Origin: Sodaliphilus sp050873765
GTDB taxonomy: Bacteria > Bacteroidota > Bacteroidia > Bacteroidales > Muribaculaceae
Assembly (NCBI GenBank): GCA_050873765.1
Contig: JBNMJK010000004.1
Location: forward strand, 3,141 to 67,140
DNA: 64,000 nt
Reading direction: 5' to 3'
Part shown: one piece after another, positions 15,992-26,036 of the stretch
Position numbering within the stretch: the first letter of the stretch is position 1
Layout: each line of letters begins with the position of its first letter
Notes under the pieces: model-generated
The model's database searches: none
What the model was told of the DNA's origin: nothing
Seen by the model: the letters and a program-made list of their open reading frames with translations, nothing else
Position numbers and translations under genes: made by a program

Positions 15992-17752
15992 TTAATAGTC
16001 AGGGTTTGTCAAGTTGGGGTCGCGGTCAGTCTCCACACGTGGGATAGGCCACCATGTGAATTTAGAATCCCAGAATCTGTTTTTGTCGCGCACGCGGAGT
16101 TTCTCCTTGTAGGCCTCATACGATGGAATGTCGTTGAGGTCGGCGCGGTCAGATGTCTTGAAGTTTGGAATATCCGTTTCTGAGAGACCTTCGTATTTGA
16201 TAGCTGGCAATGGTTGCCCGTATGACGGCTGGCTGTTCAGCAGGTCGCCGATGCCCCATCTGCGCACATCTACGAACAGCAGGCCTTCCAGTGCGAACTC
16301 AACCTTGCGCTCGCGGCGTACCAACTGGCGCATTTTGGCTTGATTGCCAATTCGGTCGGCCGAAACGGCGGGCATTCCGGCTCTGCCGCGCACAGCGTTG
16401 ATTGCTGAGTACACAGATTCGTCAAGTTCGCCGAGCTCGATTTTAGCTTCTGCATAGTTCAGCAGAATCTCGGCATAGCGCATAAGAATGAGGTTAGAAG
16501 ACGAACTCATGAGCGGTTCTGTGGTTTCATTGGCATACTTGCGCCACACATAGCCCACACCGCAGTTCACGAGCGATGGGCTTGTGCCAGTCACATCTAC
16601 ATTGTTAGAGGTGTACCACTTGTTGCGGCGGGGGTAAAAACTTGTCTTTTGGTCGTAGATGTTGATGACGCACTTCAGTGGATTGTTGCCGTCGGTGTTG
16701 GTGTAGTTGACGGTATCTAAGTGTCCGGCAAGCGTGGCCTCAAAGCGAGGGTCGCGGTTCTTTGTCGGGTGTTTGGGATCGTAGAGTGGCGACTCGTCGA
16801 TGCGCTTGCCGTCGATGCACTCGTAGGTGTCAACGATAAGGCTGCTGGGGAAACGCACTGATGAGCCATAGTTGCGTGAAGAGTGGCCGTAGCCCACAGT
16901 ATGGAGCTTCTTAGTGCTGGAAGTGGAATACATCAGTTCCCAGAGACACTCGTCGCGCACGTCGCTTTTTGCCTGGCCAGTCAGGTTGAACAGGTCGTCG
17001 AACTTATTTGCAAGGTGGCGTTTGCCAATCACTTTCGATGCTGCTTCTGCGGCCTGGCGGAAGTAGTCCTGTCCCTTGTTGTCAACGTTGAAGCTGCCGG
17101 CAAAAAGGCAGATTCTCGAAATCAAGCCATAGGCTACGGCCTTATCTACACGGCCACGTTCAGTGGCAGTCCATGGCAAAGCCTCGGCTGCATCGTTGAG
17201 GTCTTTTGTGAGGTATTCGATGATTTCGCCTTTGGGCGTTCTTCCTGCCTTGTACTGCTCAATGGTCACAGGCTCAGTAAAGAAAGGAACATCTCCGTAA
17301 GCTGAAATCAGATTGTAATAAGCATACGCTCTCAGCACACGGGCTTCGGCGAAGTATTGCTTCGACTTGTCCGACATTTTGTCGATGGCATCTTCTGCAC
17401 CAGCGATTACGGAGTTGGCACGGGCGATGATGCCGTATTCTCCCGACCAGAACGCCTGGATTTTGGCATTATCGGGGTTTAGTGCTCCACCGGCGCCGAT
17501 TGATCTGTTCTCGTCCTGCTCCAGACCATAGGCAGTGTAGTGGTCGAGCACGATACATGCCGGTACAGACCAGTTCATGTCGAAATACAATTTCTGATAA
17601 ACGCCGGTCAGGCCTTCTTTCAAGCCCTGCTCTGATTTGTAGAATCCGCGGTTGTCGTAGGCTGGATTCTCTTTGTCGAGAAAGTCAGAGCAACCGACAA
17701 GCGCTATTGCTGCAGAGGCGGCAAGAATATATTTTGATATTGTCTTGATCAT
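15992..17752 (-). CDS. SusD/RagB family outer-membrane glycan-binding lipoprotein
   Basis: This 586-residue lipoprotein has a lipobox ending at Cys21 (ALVGCSDFLDKENP). The N-terminal tetratricopeptide-like part has the family ARVLRAYAYYNLISAYGDVPFFTEP near 137-160. The C-terminal SusD block includes LLNYAEAKIELGE and LVRRERKVEFALEGLLFVDVRRW. SusD proteins cap the partner SusC pore at the cell surface and bind the target glycan. The gene lies 15 bp after susC and 15 bp before the DUF6259 gene, as in a normal PUL operon. Confidence 0.95.
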   Translation of the reverse strand: MIKTISKYILAASAAIALVGCSDFLDKENPAYDNRGFYKSEQGLKEGLTGVYQKLYFDMNWSVPACIVLDHYTAYGLEQDENRSIGAGGALNPDNAKIQAFWSGEYGIIARANSVIAGAEDAIDKMSDKSKQYFAEARVLRAYAYYNLISAYGDVPFFTEPVTIEQYKAGRTPKGEIIEYLTKDLNDAAEALPWTATERGRVDKAVAYGLISRICLFAGSFNVDNKGQDYFRQAAEAASKVIGKRHLANKFDDLFNLTGQAKSDVRDECLWELMYSTSSTKKLHTVGYGHSSRNYGSSVRFPSSLIVDTYECIDGKRIDESPLYDPKHPTKNRDPRFEATLAGHLDTVNYTNTDGNNPLKCVINIYDQKTSFYPRRNKWYTSNNVDVTGTSPSLVNCGVGYVWRKYANETTEPLMSSSSNLILMRYAEILLNYAEAKIELGELDESVYSAINAVRGRAGMPAVSADRIGNQAKMRQLVRRERKVEFALEGLLFVDVRRWGIGDLLNSQPSYGQPLPAIKYEGLSETDIPNFKTSDRADLNDIPSYEAYKEKLRVRDKNRFWDSKFTWWPIPRVETDRDPNLTNPDY

Positions 17753-17767
17753 TGCTTTTGATGTTTT

Positions 17768-20700
17768 TTAGAATTCAACGTTTAGTCCGAAAACGAATGT
17801 CTTGTTAAGCGGGTAGAGGCTTGCGCCAGAGCCGATGCTGCTTTCTGGGTCGAAACCCTGGTAGAAGTTGTCCTTGATTGTGAACACGTTTTGCGCGCTG
17901 GCATACACACGAAGTTTTGAGATGTTGACTTTGCGTGTGATTGCAGCAGGAAGCGTATAGCCGACAACCAAGTTTTTCAGACGGCAGTAGGCTCCGCTCT
18001 TTACCCAGAACGATGAAATCATGTTGTTAGGGTTGGTAGCATTCGGGTCTTCAAGCAGGCGAGGGAACTTGGCGTTCTGGTTTTCCTCGGTCCAGTAGTC
18101 GAGCTGGTACTTGTAGATGGTGTAGTTGCCGCACAGCGCGCGTGCGCCGGCACCAGAGTAGTACACATCTTTCTTGCCCACACCCTGGAAGAATGCCGAG
18201 AAGTCGAGCCCTTTCCATTGCAGACCGAGCGTGAGACCGAACTCATAGCGTGGGGTAGGGTTGCCGATGATAGTGCGGTCGTAGCTGTCGATTTTGCCGT
18301 CGGGCACACCATCAGGGCCAGAGATGTCTTTGTATTTGATATCGCCAGGAGCCACGTTGGCTTTATTGCCGCCATATACTGGAGATGCTTCAATTTCTTC
18401 GCGCGAGGTGAAGAATCCGTCGGCCACATATCCATACCAAGAGCCGTAAGGCTTGCCCTCAGTTGTCAGTCGAGTGCCGCTTTTGTATTCATTGCCATAG
18501 AGGTTTGTCACCTTGTTCTTCACATCGGAGATATTACCCTTAATGTAGTAGTCAACGTTGCCCACTCTGTCTTGCCATGCAATAGAGAATTCCCAGCCGT
18601 TGTTTCTCATCGAACCGGCATTTTCCCAAGGCGATGTCATTGACACGAACAATGGCACAGGAAACTGCTGAAGCATGTTGTTGATGTTACGCACGTAGTA
18701 GTCGAAGCTACCGCTCAGCCTGTTGTTCAGGAAGGCGTAGTCGATACCGACATCAAACTGGTGAGATTTCTCCCAAGTGATGTTTGGATTGGCGAGTACG
18801 GTCTGTGCCACACCCGATGAAAATTCTTTATCGAACCAGTAACCATAGGCTGGAGAGCTACCGATTGCAGCAGAGTAAGGATAGTAGCTGTTGATCGACT
18901 GGTTACCAAGAGTACCGTACGACACTCTCAGCTTGAAGTTGCTCATCACATCTTTTGCTGATTCCCAGAAAGGCTCCTCAGAGATTCTCCAACCTGCTGA
19001 AACCGAAGGGAAGAAACCCCAGCGCTGGCTGCCGATGAATCGCGATGTGCCGTCGTAACGGCCGTTCACTTCAAGGAGATAGCGGTCTTTGAAAGCGTAG
19101 TTTACCCTGAACAGATAAGAGAGCATCGCCCATGAGTTACGCGCGCTTGAGTTGGTCTGTGTGGTGGCGTCACCATTGATGAGGTCTTCATAACCGTCGT
19201 AATAGTAATTCTTTCGTCCGGCGGTCAGATAGGTGTAGTTGAGTTCCTCGGATTGGAAACCGAGCAGCACTTTCAGGTAGTTTTTACCAAAAGTGTTCTC
19301 GTATGTGCCTGTGAGATCGTACTGCTTGCGCACCGTCTTTGTGCGCTGCTCCGACATAGAGGAACCGCTGGTGGGGAACGAACCCTTGAACACACCGTTC
19401 TCGTAGGTGTCGTATGGCTTTGCAAACGCTTTCACCTCTCCATCGTTGCGCTTCCAAGTGTAGGAGCCGAAGATTGTGAGACCCTTGAAAGGCGTAAGCG
19501 TGAGGGTAGGCTTAACAATGTATTCAGGTGCAACGCTGTTGGAAGTGCAGCCGCAGCGCACCATAGCAATCGGGTTGGTGCCGTTGATGCCGTAGCCATA
19601 AGTGCCGTCGGCATTGATGCCCGACATGATAGGTGTCATCGTCAGGGCTTTACCGATGATATTGGTAGGCGAGTCTAATACGGGCGATGTGGCGTTGGCT
19701 TGGCGTACACTTGCGTCAACACCAAGTTTCATCCACTTGTTGATCTTCATGTCGGTGTTGAGGCGCAGTGATGTGCGCGAGAATTTGTTGTTGTCGATCA
19801 AACCGTCTTGCGTGTAGTAGCCGGCAGAAGCATAAATTTTCAAGTACTCGCTGCCGCCGCTCACGCCGATTGAATAGTTTTGAACAAGTGCGGAACTTTT
19901 AATCACCTCTTTTTTCCAGTCGGTGTCGTAATAGTTAGTCTGGTCCACGCCACCGTTCTTGTATATTTCAATCACATCGGTGTAAAGAGGCTGCTGCAAA
20001 GCGTTTTTGCGTGCAGCGTCCACGGCTTGCATATATTCGATAGCCGATGTAGGCTCAGGCAAGGTGGTAGGGGTGTTGATACCTACGTAGCCGTTGAAAG
20101 TGACGGTGGGCTTGCCTTCAGCGCCACGCTTGGTGGTGACGAGAATCACACCATTTGATGCGCGCGAACCATAGATTGATGCGGAAGCAGCGTCTTTCAG
20201 CACCGATATCGACTCAATGCTGTTGAGGTCGATACGGTTGAAGTCGCCTTCCACTCCATCGATAAGAATCAGTGGCGAGGTGGAAGAGTTGAGTGAGCCC
20301 AAACCTCTGAGCCGCAGGGAAGCCTGGTCGTTGCCTGGCTGACCTGAAGTCTGCATGGCAGTCAGACCTGGCACAATACCTTGAAGCGCGGCAGAACCGT
20401 TGGAAACGTTGGCGCGCAGAATGTCTTTGCTGCTGATGCTTTGCACGGAACCGGTGAGGTTGATTTTTTTCTGTGATCCGAATCCAACGACCACCACATC
20501 TTCGAGGGCTGTGGCCGACTGATGCATGACAATGTCTTGGTTGAGACCCTTTTTGGCATCAAGCGTAACAGGCTCAGTGCCGACATAGGTGAATTTCAAC
20601 TTTGTTGGAGAACTAAGGCTGATGGTGTATCTGCCTTCCGAGTCTGTGACATTGAGTGTCTTGCCGCCTTTTCCGGTGATGGCGACACCTATCATGGGCT

Positions 20701-20814
20701 CGCCCTTCTCATCCACAACCTTGCCCTGCACGGTGAATGCTTGGGCAAGAGCCGTCTGGGAGACAGAGGCTAAGGCAAGAGCCAAAAATGCACTTAAAAA
20801 CTATTCAGTCTCAT
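17768..20814 (-). CDS. SusC/RagA family TonB-linked outer-membrane transporter, with a frameshift in the signal peptide
   Basis: The body encodes a full SusC: a carboxypeptidase-like N-terminal domain (VQGKVVDEKGEPMIGV), a TonB box region, a plug domain (SALQGIVPGLTAMQTSGQPG, then a LRLRGLGSL block), and a beta-barrel ending in FVFGLNVEF. The open frame begins only at a TTG at 20785, within the signal peptide, and would lack its positively charged start. An ATG at 20814 reads MRLNSF and then stops at TAA (20796-20794). One extra T in the T-run (plus strand A-run 20796-20800) restores MRLNSFLSAFLALALA, a perfect signal peptide. So either a base is missing from the sequence, or the gene is off by a slipped homopolymer. 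The rest of the gene is intact, which favours error or recent or reversible change. Confidence 0.9.
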
Positions 20815-20906
20815 TTTTTGGGTTTGAAGTTTATTAGTTATGTAAAATGATGTATTTGTCAGTTAGGAAAGTTATGTGAATTACGTTTGGAAGCTGTGGC
20901 TCTGCC

Positions 20907-22112
20907 TCAACAGTCAAACGCTCGTTTTCGTGCATTTGCGCATGCTCCAATCAGTCCCACCTGGTCGCCAAGCTGCGAAAGCTCGATTTTGGTGTCTTCG
21001 TTGACAAGATTGAGAGAATAGCGCCTTACAAGGGTCTTTATTGGCTGAAGAATGTAGTCGCCCGTCATCGACAAGCTGCCGCCGATCACCACTTTCTCAG
21101 GGTTGAAAATGTTGATCAGTCCGGCAATCCATCTGCCGAGCACTTGTCCCACTTCCTCCACCAGTTCTATGCATAAGAGGTCTTCGTGGTTTACGGCATC
21201 TATAATTTTGTCGAGTGACACGTCGCCCTCAGTCTTGAATTCCTTTGCGAGAATTGAATTTTCACCGGCTTCGAGCCTGGCGATTAGCTTGCGGTGCAGC
21301 GCGCTGCCAGATGCTTCCGTCTCGAGGCACCCTTTTTTGCCGCAGTGGCACATCACCTCATTGTTGAATGTGACCATGTGCCCGAACTCACCGGCAAATC
21401 CCGATTTGCCTCTGTAGATTTTTCCGTCGAGAATCATACCGATGCCAAGTCCCCAGCCTACGTTCACGAAAATCACATTCTTTTCGTTTGAGCAGTTGCC
21501 GAACGTATATTCGCCCAGGGTCATCGCCCTTGTGTCGTTTTCGATGCAGGCCGATATTCCGATTTTTCTGGTCAGCACATCAGCCAGCGATTGCTCCTCG
21601 AAATTAAACCGGCTGTAGCTGTAGCCCGATTGAGGGTTTACGCGTCCGGAAATGTTGAGGTTTATTTTAATAATGTTTTCTTTGTCGATGCTCAGATTAG
21701 AAATAAAAGTACGAATGATGTGGCAGAGACGGTCGAGCCCTTCGGGAGTGTTCTCGAAATGGTAGGCAATGTCGATCTGCTTTTCCACCATGTCGCCGCA
21801 AAAGTCAATGAGGCCAATGCTCACCGAATCGTTGTTGATGTCCACTCCAGCGAAATAGCAAGAGTCGGGGTTGAGCCCATAGAGCACAGGATGGCGTCCG
21901 CCGTTGGTTTCCCGCTTGCCCCGCTCTTTTACGATACCTATGCAGGAAAGCTCCTCCACAAGTTTGGTGATTGTGGGAATACTGAGCCCAAGGGATTTCG
22001 CCAAGTCGGGGAGCGTGTAAAATCCATTTTTCATAAAAAAGGAAATCACGCGCTTCTTCAACATCGCATTTTTGGTGCCTTTTCCTATCTCTTTTATTAA
22101 GGTGGAAATCAT
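20907..22112 (-). CDS. ROK family transcriptional regulator (NagC/XylR-like) of the PUL
   Basis: The protein has 401 residues. A winged helix-turn-helix lies at about 17-72 (FFMKNGFYTLPDLAKSLGLS, then a recognition helix IPTITKLVEELS). A ROK sugar-kinase-like domain follows, with the zinc motif CHCGKKGCLE near residue 253, the EFGHM signature just before it, and the second block GLINIFNPEKVVIGGSL near 345. Such proteins repress sugar operons and release DNA when a sugar or sugar phosphate binds. It is transcribed toward susC (93 bp away) and divergently from the DUF4434-symporter-epimerase operon, so it probably controls both. It takes the place of the HTCS or ECF/anti-sigma regulators common in PULs. 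Confidence 0.92.
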   Translation of the reverse strand: MISTLIKEIGKGTKNAMLKKRVISFFMKNGFYTLPDLAKSLGLSIPTITKLVEELSCIGIVKERGKRETNGGRHPVLYGLNPDSCYFAGVDINNDSVSIGLIDFCGDMVEKQIDIAYHFENTPEGLDRLCHIIRTFISNLSIDKENIIKINLNISGRVNPQSGYSYSRFNFEEQSLADVLTRKIGISACIENDTRAMTLGEYTFGNCSNEKNVIFVNVGWGLGIGMILDGKIYRGKSGFAGEFGHMVTFNNEVMCHCGKKGCLETEASGSALHRKLIARLEAGENSILAKEFKTEGDVSLDKIIDAVNHEDLLCIELVEEVGQVLGRWIAGLINIFNPEKVVIGGSLSMTGDYILQPIKTLVRRYSLNLVNEDTKIELSQLGDQVGLIGACANARKRAFDC

Positions 22113-22155
22113 TTTATTTGATTAAAAAGCTAATAGTCAATTTCATTTCTTGTGG

Positions 22156-22187
22156 CAAAGTAAGCCAGAAAAATCCGTATAAACAAA
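22156..22187 (-). promoter_or_regulatory. Candidate Bacteroidota promoter for the ROK regulator
   Basis: On the minus strand TTTG (22184-22187) is followed after 20 bp by TTACTTTG (22156-22163), one base from TAnnTTTG. It lies 44 bp upstream of the ROK start codon. Confidence 0.55.
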
Positions 22188-22233
22188 TTTTTTAATTAAA
22201 AATATCGCAATTAATAAAATTTTTTCGTAACCC

Positions 22234-22264
22234 TTGGTGCATATAATAAAAATATTTACCTTTG
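22234..22264 (+). promoter_or_regulatory. Candidate Bacteroidota promoter for the DUF4434-symporter-epimerase operon
   Basis: TTGG (22234-22237) is followed after 19 bp by a perfect TACCTTTG (22257-22264), 29 bp before the ATG at 22294. The AT-rich stretch between this promoter and the divergent one (about 22188-22233, with TTAATT/AATTAA blocks) is the best place to look for a ROK operator. Confidence 0.65.
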
Positions 22265-22293
22265 TGAAACCATAAACAAATAAATTTAAAAGA

Positions 22294-23370
22294 ATGCTTA
22301 ACAGAAGAATCTTCTTAAAAAGCTTGACTGCATTGGGGCTTGCGGGGCTGGTGGCTCCGCAGATGATGGCTGGCGGCAGCCGCCGGCGCTCTGGCGGACT
22401 GGAGCCGCTTGCCCACAGTGGCAATGCGCTGAGAATCACTGGAACATTCTTAGACGAGATTTCTCACGACATTCCTCATCAGAATTGGGGCGAGAAAGAA
22501 TGGGACGCTGATTTCCGCTACATGAAATCGATTGGGATAGACACTGTGGTGATGATCAGTAGTGGCTATCGCAAATTCATCACATATCCGTCGGCTTATC
22601 TTATAGGTAAAGGGTGCTATAGGCCTTCAGTCGATTTGCTCGACATGTTTCTGCGCCTGTCGGACCGCTATGGAATGAAGTTCTATTTCGGCCTGTATGA
22701 CTCTGGCGTGTATTGGGACACTGGCGACATGACGATGGAGATGGAGCATAACCGCTTCGTGGTGGACGAGGTGTGGAAAAACTATGGCTCAAAGCATAAG
22801 AGCTTTGGTGGCTGGTATGTGAGCACCGAAATATCGAGAAAGACCAAGGGCGCTGTGGCTGCATTCCACACACTTGGCAAGCAGTGCAAGGACGTGTCGG
22901 GTGGCTTGCCCACGTTCATCTCACCGTGGATCGACGGCAAAAAGGCTGTGATGGCCGCGTCGTCGAGCCTGACCAAGGAAGCCGGCGTGTCGGTGGAGGA
23001 GCATGAGCGGGAGTGGAACGAGATTTTTGCGGGCATACATGACGTGATTGACGCTTGCGCCTTCCAAGATGGGCATATCGATTACGACGAACTCGACGCT
23101 TTCTTCGAGGTCAACAAGAAACTTGCCGACCGGTATGGCATCAAATGCTGGACAAATGCAGAGACTTTCGACCGTGATATGCCTATCAAATTTCTCCCTA
23201 TCAAATTCGAGAAGCTGCGCATGAAGCTCGAGGCGGCTAAGCGGGCGGGGTATGACAAGGCCATCACCTTTGAATTCTCGCATTTTATGAGCCCGCAATC
23301 CGCTTATCTGCAGGCCGGGCATCTTTTCGACCGGTATTGTGAGTATTTTGGTATAGACGATAAATTTTAA
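22294..23370 (+). CDS. DUF4434 family protein with Tat signal, glycosidase-like fold
   Basis: The protein has 358 residues. Its N-terminus has a twin-arginine motif NRRIFLKSL and a hydrophobic stretch, so export by Tat is likely. The body is a DUF4434 domain: FLDEISHDIPHQNW near 51, a VVMISSGYR block, YFGLYDSGVYW near 130, and GGWYVSTEIS near 170. It has a probable TIM-barrel fold with acidic residues in positions like those of glycosidases (Glu175 in STEIS). No activity is established. It is the first gene of the divergent operon, 17 bp before the symporter gene. That suggests it acts on the oligosaccharide before uptake. Confidence 0.82.
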   Translation: MLNRRIFLKSLTALGLAGLVAPQMMAGGSRRRSGGLEPLAHSGNALRITGTFLDEISHDIPHQNWGEKEWDADFRYMKSIGIDTVVMISSGYRKFITYPSAYLIGKGCYRPSVDLLDMFLRLSDRYGMKFYFGLYDSGVYWDTGDMTMEMEHNRFVVDEVWKNYGSKHKSFGGWYVSTEISRKTKGAVAAFHTLGKQCKDVSGGLPTFISPWIDGKKAVMAASSSLTKEAGVSVEEHEREWNEIFAGIHDVIDACAFQDGHIDYDELDAFFEVNKKLADRYGIKCWTNAETFDRDMPIKFLPIKFEKLRMKLEAAKRAGYDKAITFEFSHFMSPQSAYLQAGHLFDRYCEYFGIDDKF

Positions 23371-23387
23371 TCTAAAGAATAATAATT

Positions 23388-24800
23388 ATGATTGTTGGAA
23401 AAGCAAACTTGGCCTACGTCACGTTTATTGCCGTTGTGGCGGCTGTCGGCGGCTTCCTGTTTGGCTACGACACGGCTGTCATTTCCGGAACTATCGATGT
23501 GGTCGGACGTCAGTTCTCTCTCGACGCATTGCAGAAAGGGTGGTATGTGGGCTGTGCATTGGTAGGAAGCATCTGCGGTGTGGCTGTGGCAGGAATGATA
23601 GGCGATTATCTGGGTCGCAAGAAGGCCATGATATTGTCGGCGCTGTTGTTCACGGTGTCGGCTGTTGGCTGCGCGGTGTCGGCATCGTTCAGTGAGCTTG
23701 TGGCATATCGGATAGTAGGAGGCGTAGGCATCGGAATGGTGTCGATTATTTCTCCGCTGTATATATCAGAAGTGTCGGTGCCAGAGCACAGAGGGCGGCT
23801 GGTTTCGCTCTATCAGTTGGCCATAACGATAGGCTTCCTTGGGGCTTACATCGCTAATTACGCCCTGCTTCAGTTTGAGCATACGGCAGCTCTCTCGCAA
23901 ATCCACCTCGTGGCCACCGTGTTTGGCACAGAGTCGTGGCGTGGAATGCTTGGAATGGAAACGCTGCCCGCTGCATTGTTCCTTGTGATCATATTCTTTA
24001 TTCCGGAATCGCCAAGATGGCTCGTGCTTAAAAGGCGTGAGGCAGAGGCTGCCGCCATAGTCGGTAAAATATACCTTAACGATAAGGACGCGTCGCAGGA
24101 GCTTTCAAACATACGCTCGGCTATCGGAAATGAAGAGCATGTGGAATGGCGTGAGCTTCTTCGCCCCGGTGTCAGAAAGATGGTGGCAGTAGGGGTGGCG
24201 ATAGCCATTCTTGGCCAGTTTATGGGCGTGAACGCGGTGCTCTACTATGGTCCGTCGATATTCACCGACAGCGGTCTGTCGGGTGGTGACTCCCTGTTTT
24301 ATCAGGTGCTCGTGGGCACTGTGAATATGCTCACCACGGTTCTTGCATTGCTCATCATAGATAAGGTGGGACGTAAAAAACTTGTATATTACGGTGTGGG
24401 AGGAATGATAGCGTCGCTCGTTCTCATATCCGCCTACTTTGCTTTTGGAGCGTCGGTAGGGCTGTCGCCATTGTTGCTGCTGGTGTTTTTCCTGGCCTAC
24501 ATATTCTGCTGCGCCATTTCGATATGCGTGGTAGTGTGGGTGCTGCTGTCGGAGATGTATCCAACGAAAGTGAGAGGGTTGGCCATGTCGATTGCCGGAT
24601 TCTCGCTGTGGATAGGCACATATCTGATAGGCCAGCTCACGCCATGGATGCTTTTGCGGCTTACTCCGGTAGGCACCTTCCTGCTGTTTGCAGTGATGTG
24701 TGTTCCGTATATTGTCATTGTCCACAAATGTGTTCCGGAGACCAAGGGACTGAGCCTTGAAGAAATTGAGAGAATTACTGAGAAAGAAAACAAACATTAA
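23388..24800 (+). CDS. Sugar/H+ symporter, MFS sugar-porter family (XylE-like)
   Basis: This 470-residue inner-membrane protein has 12 predicted transmembrane helices and all sugar-porter signatures: FGYDTAVISG at about 24-33, GDYLGRKKA near 71, PESPRWLV near 207, DKVGRKKL near 325, and PETKGLSLEEIE at the C-terminus. It would import a monosaccharide or small sugar with protons. It lies between the DUF4434 gene and the epimerase gene, so the imported sugar is probably the epimerase substrate. The exact sugar cannot be assigned. Confidence 0.93.
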   Translation: MIVGKANLAYVTFIAVVAAVGGFLFGYDTAVISGTIDVVGRQFSLDALQKGWYVGCALVGSICGVAVAGMIGDYLGRKKAMILSALLFTVSAVGCAVSASFSELVAYRIVGGVGIGMVSIISPLYISEVSVPEHRGRLVSLYQLAITIGFLGAYIANYALLQFEHTAALSQIHLVATVFGTESWRGMLGMETLPAALFLVIIFFIPESPRWLVLKRREAEAAAIVGKIYLNDKDASQELSNIRSAIGNEEHVEWRELLRPGVRKMVAVGVAIAILGQFMGVNAVLYYGPSIFTDSGLSGGDSLFYQVLVGTVNMLTTVLALLIIDKVGRKKLVYYGVGGMIASLVLISAYFAFGASVGLSPLLLLVFFLAYIFCCAISICVVVWVLLSEMYPTKVRGLAMSIAGFSLWIGTYLIGQLTPWMLLRLTPVGTFLLFAVMCVPYIVIVHKCVPETKGLSLEEIERITEKENKH

Positions 24801-24815
24801 AAATCATATAAAGTG

Positions 24816-26015
24816 ATGGATAAAAAAATAGAGGAGCTTGCGAATCTATATAAGTCGGAACTGCTTGGCAATGTGTTGCCATTTTGGCTCGACAAGTCGC
24901 AGGACAAAGAGTGTGGCGGTTATTTCTCGTGTCTTGACCGTTATGGAAACGTTTATGACACAGATAAGTTTGTGTGGATGCAGGGACGTGAGGTTTGGCT
25001 GTTCTCAATGCTCTACAACAAACTTGAGAAGCGCGAAGAATGGCTTGAATGTGCGGTGAGAGGCGGTGAGTTTTTGAAGAAGCACGGGCACGACGGCAAA
25101 TTCAACTGGTATTTTTCGCTCGACAGAGCCGGCAATCCATTGGTTGAGCCCTACAATATATTCTCCTACACGTTTGCCACGATTGCTTTCGGGCAGTTGG
25201 CGCTTGCCACCGGCAACAAGGAATATGAAGATATAGCACGCAGCACATTCGACATCATACTGTCGAAAAAAGAAAATCCGAAGGGCAAGTGGAACAAACT
25301 ACATTCGGGCACGCGCGACATGAAGAATTTCGCTTTGCCGATGATTCTCTGCAACGTGGCTTTGGAGATAGAGCATATGATTGAGCCGGAATATCTGAAT
25401 CAGACAATCGACACTTGCCTGCATGAGGTGCTTGATGTGTTCTACCGTCCGGAACTTGGCCTGGTGGTGGAGAATGTCACCACCGACAATCAGCTGTGCG
25501 ATTCGTTTGAGGGACGCCACATGAATCCCGGACACGCTATTGAAGCGATGTGGTTCTGCATGGACCTCGGAGAGCGTCTGGGCAGAAAAGACATCATCGA
25601 CAAGGCTGTGGATATAACCCTGAATATGATTAACTATGGTTGGGACAAGGAATTTGGCGGTATATTCTATTTTATGGACCGCAAAGGCTGTCCTCCACAG
25701 GAGCTGGAATGGGATCAGAAACTTTGGTGGGTGCATATAGAGACGTTGATTTCCCTGCTGAAAGGTTATCAGCTCACCGGCCGCAAAGAATGTTGGCAAT
25801 GGTTTGAGAAAGTGCACGACTATGCATGGACGCATTTCAAGGACTCGGAAGCTCCTGAGTGGTTTGGCTATCTGAATCGCAGGGGAGAGGTGTTGTTGCC
25901 TCTCAAGGGCGGAAAATGGAAGGGCTGCTTCCATGTGCCCAGAGGCTTGTATCAATGCTGGCAGACGCTGGAGAAAATTGCACACCCCGACTCATCGGTT
26001 ATTATTGACAAGTAA
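24816..26015 (+). CDS. AGE family epimerase/isomerase (N-acylglucosamine 2-epimerase-like)
   Basis: This 399-residue cytoplasmic protein has the normal length and alpha/alpha-barrel pattern of AGE enzymes. Motifs include WMQGREVWLFS near 51, SFEGRHMNPGHAIEAMWF near 230 (conserved catalytic His) and WWVHIETLISLL near 305. Family members epimerise at C2: GlcNAc/ManNAc, cellobiose, or mannose/glucose/fructose. ATG 24816 was preferred to the GTG just before it. It ends the symporter operon and feeds the imported sugar into central metabolism. Which of the three activities it has is open. Confidence 0.9.
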   Translation: MDKKIEELANLYKSELLGNVLPFWLDKSQDKECGGYFSCLDRYGNVYDTDKFVWMQGREVWLFSMLYNKLEKREEWLECAVRGGEFLKKHGHDGKFNWYFSLDRAGNPLVEPYNIFSYTFATIAFGQLALATGNKEYEDIARSTFDIILSKKENPKGKWNKLHSGTRDMKNFALPMILCNVALEIEHMIEPEYLNQTIDTCLHEVLDVFYRPELGLVVENVTTDNQLCDSFEGRHMNPGHAIEAMWFCMDLGERLGRKDIIDKAVDITLNMINYGWDKEFGGIFYFMDRKGCPPQELEWDQKLWWVHIETLISLLKGYQLTGRKECWQWFEKVHDYAWTHFKDSEAPEWFGYLNRRGEVLLPLKGGKWKGCFHVPRGLYQCWQTLEKIAHPDSSVIIDK

Positions 26016-26036
26016 GTGTTTCTCATAATAATGATG

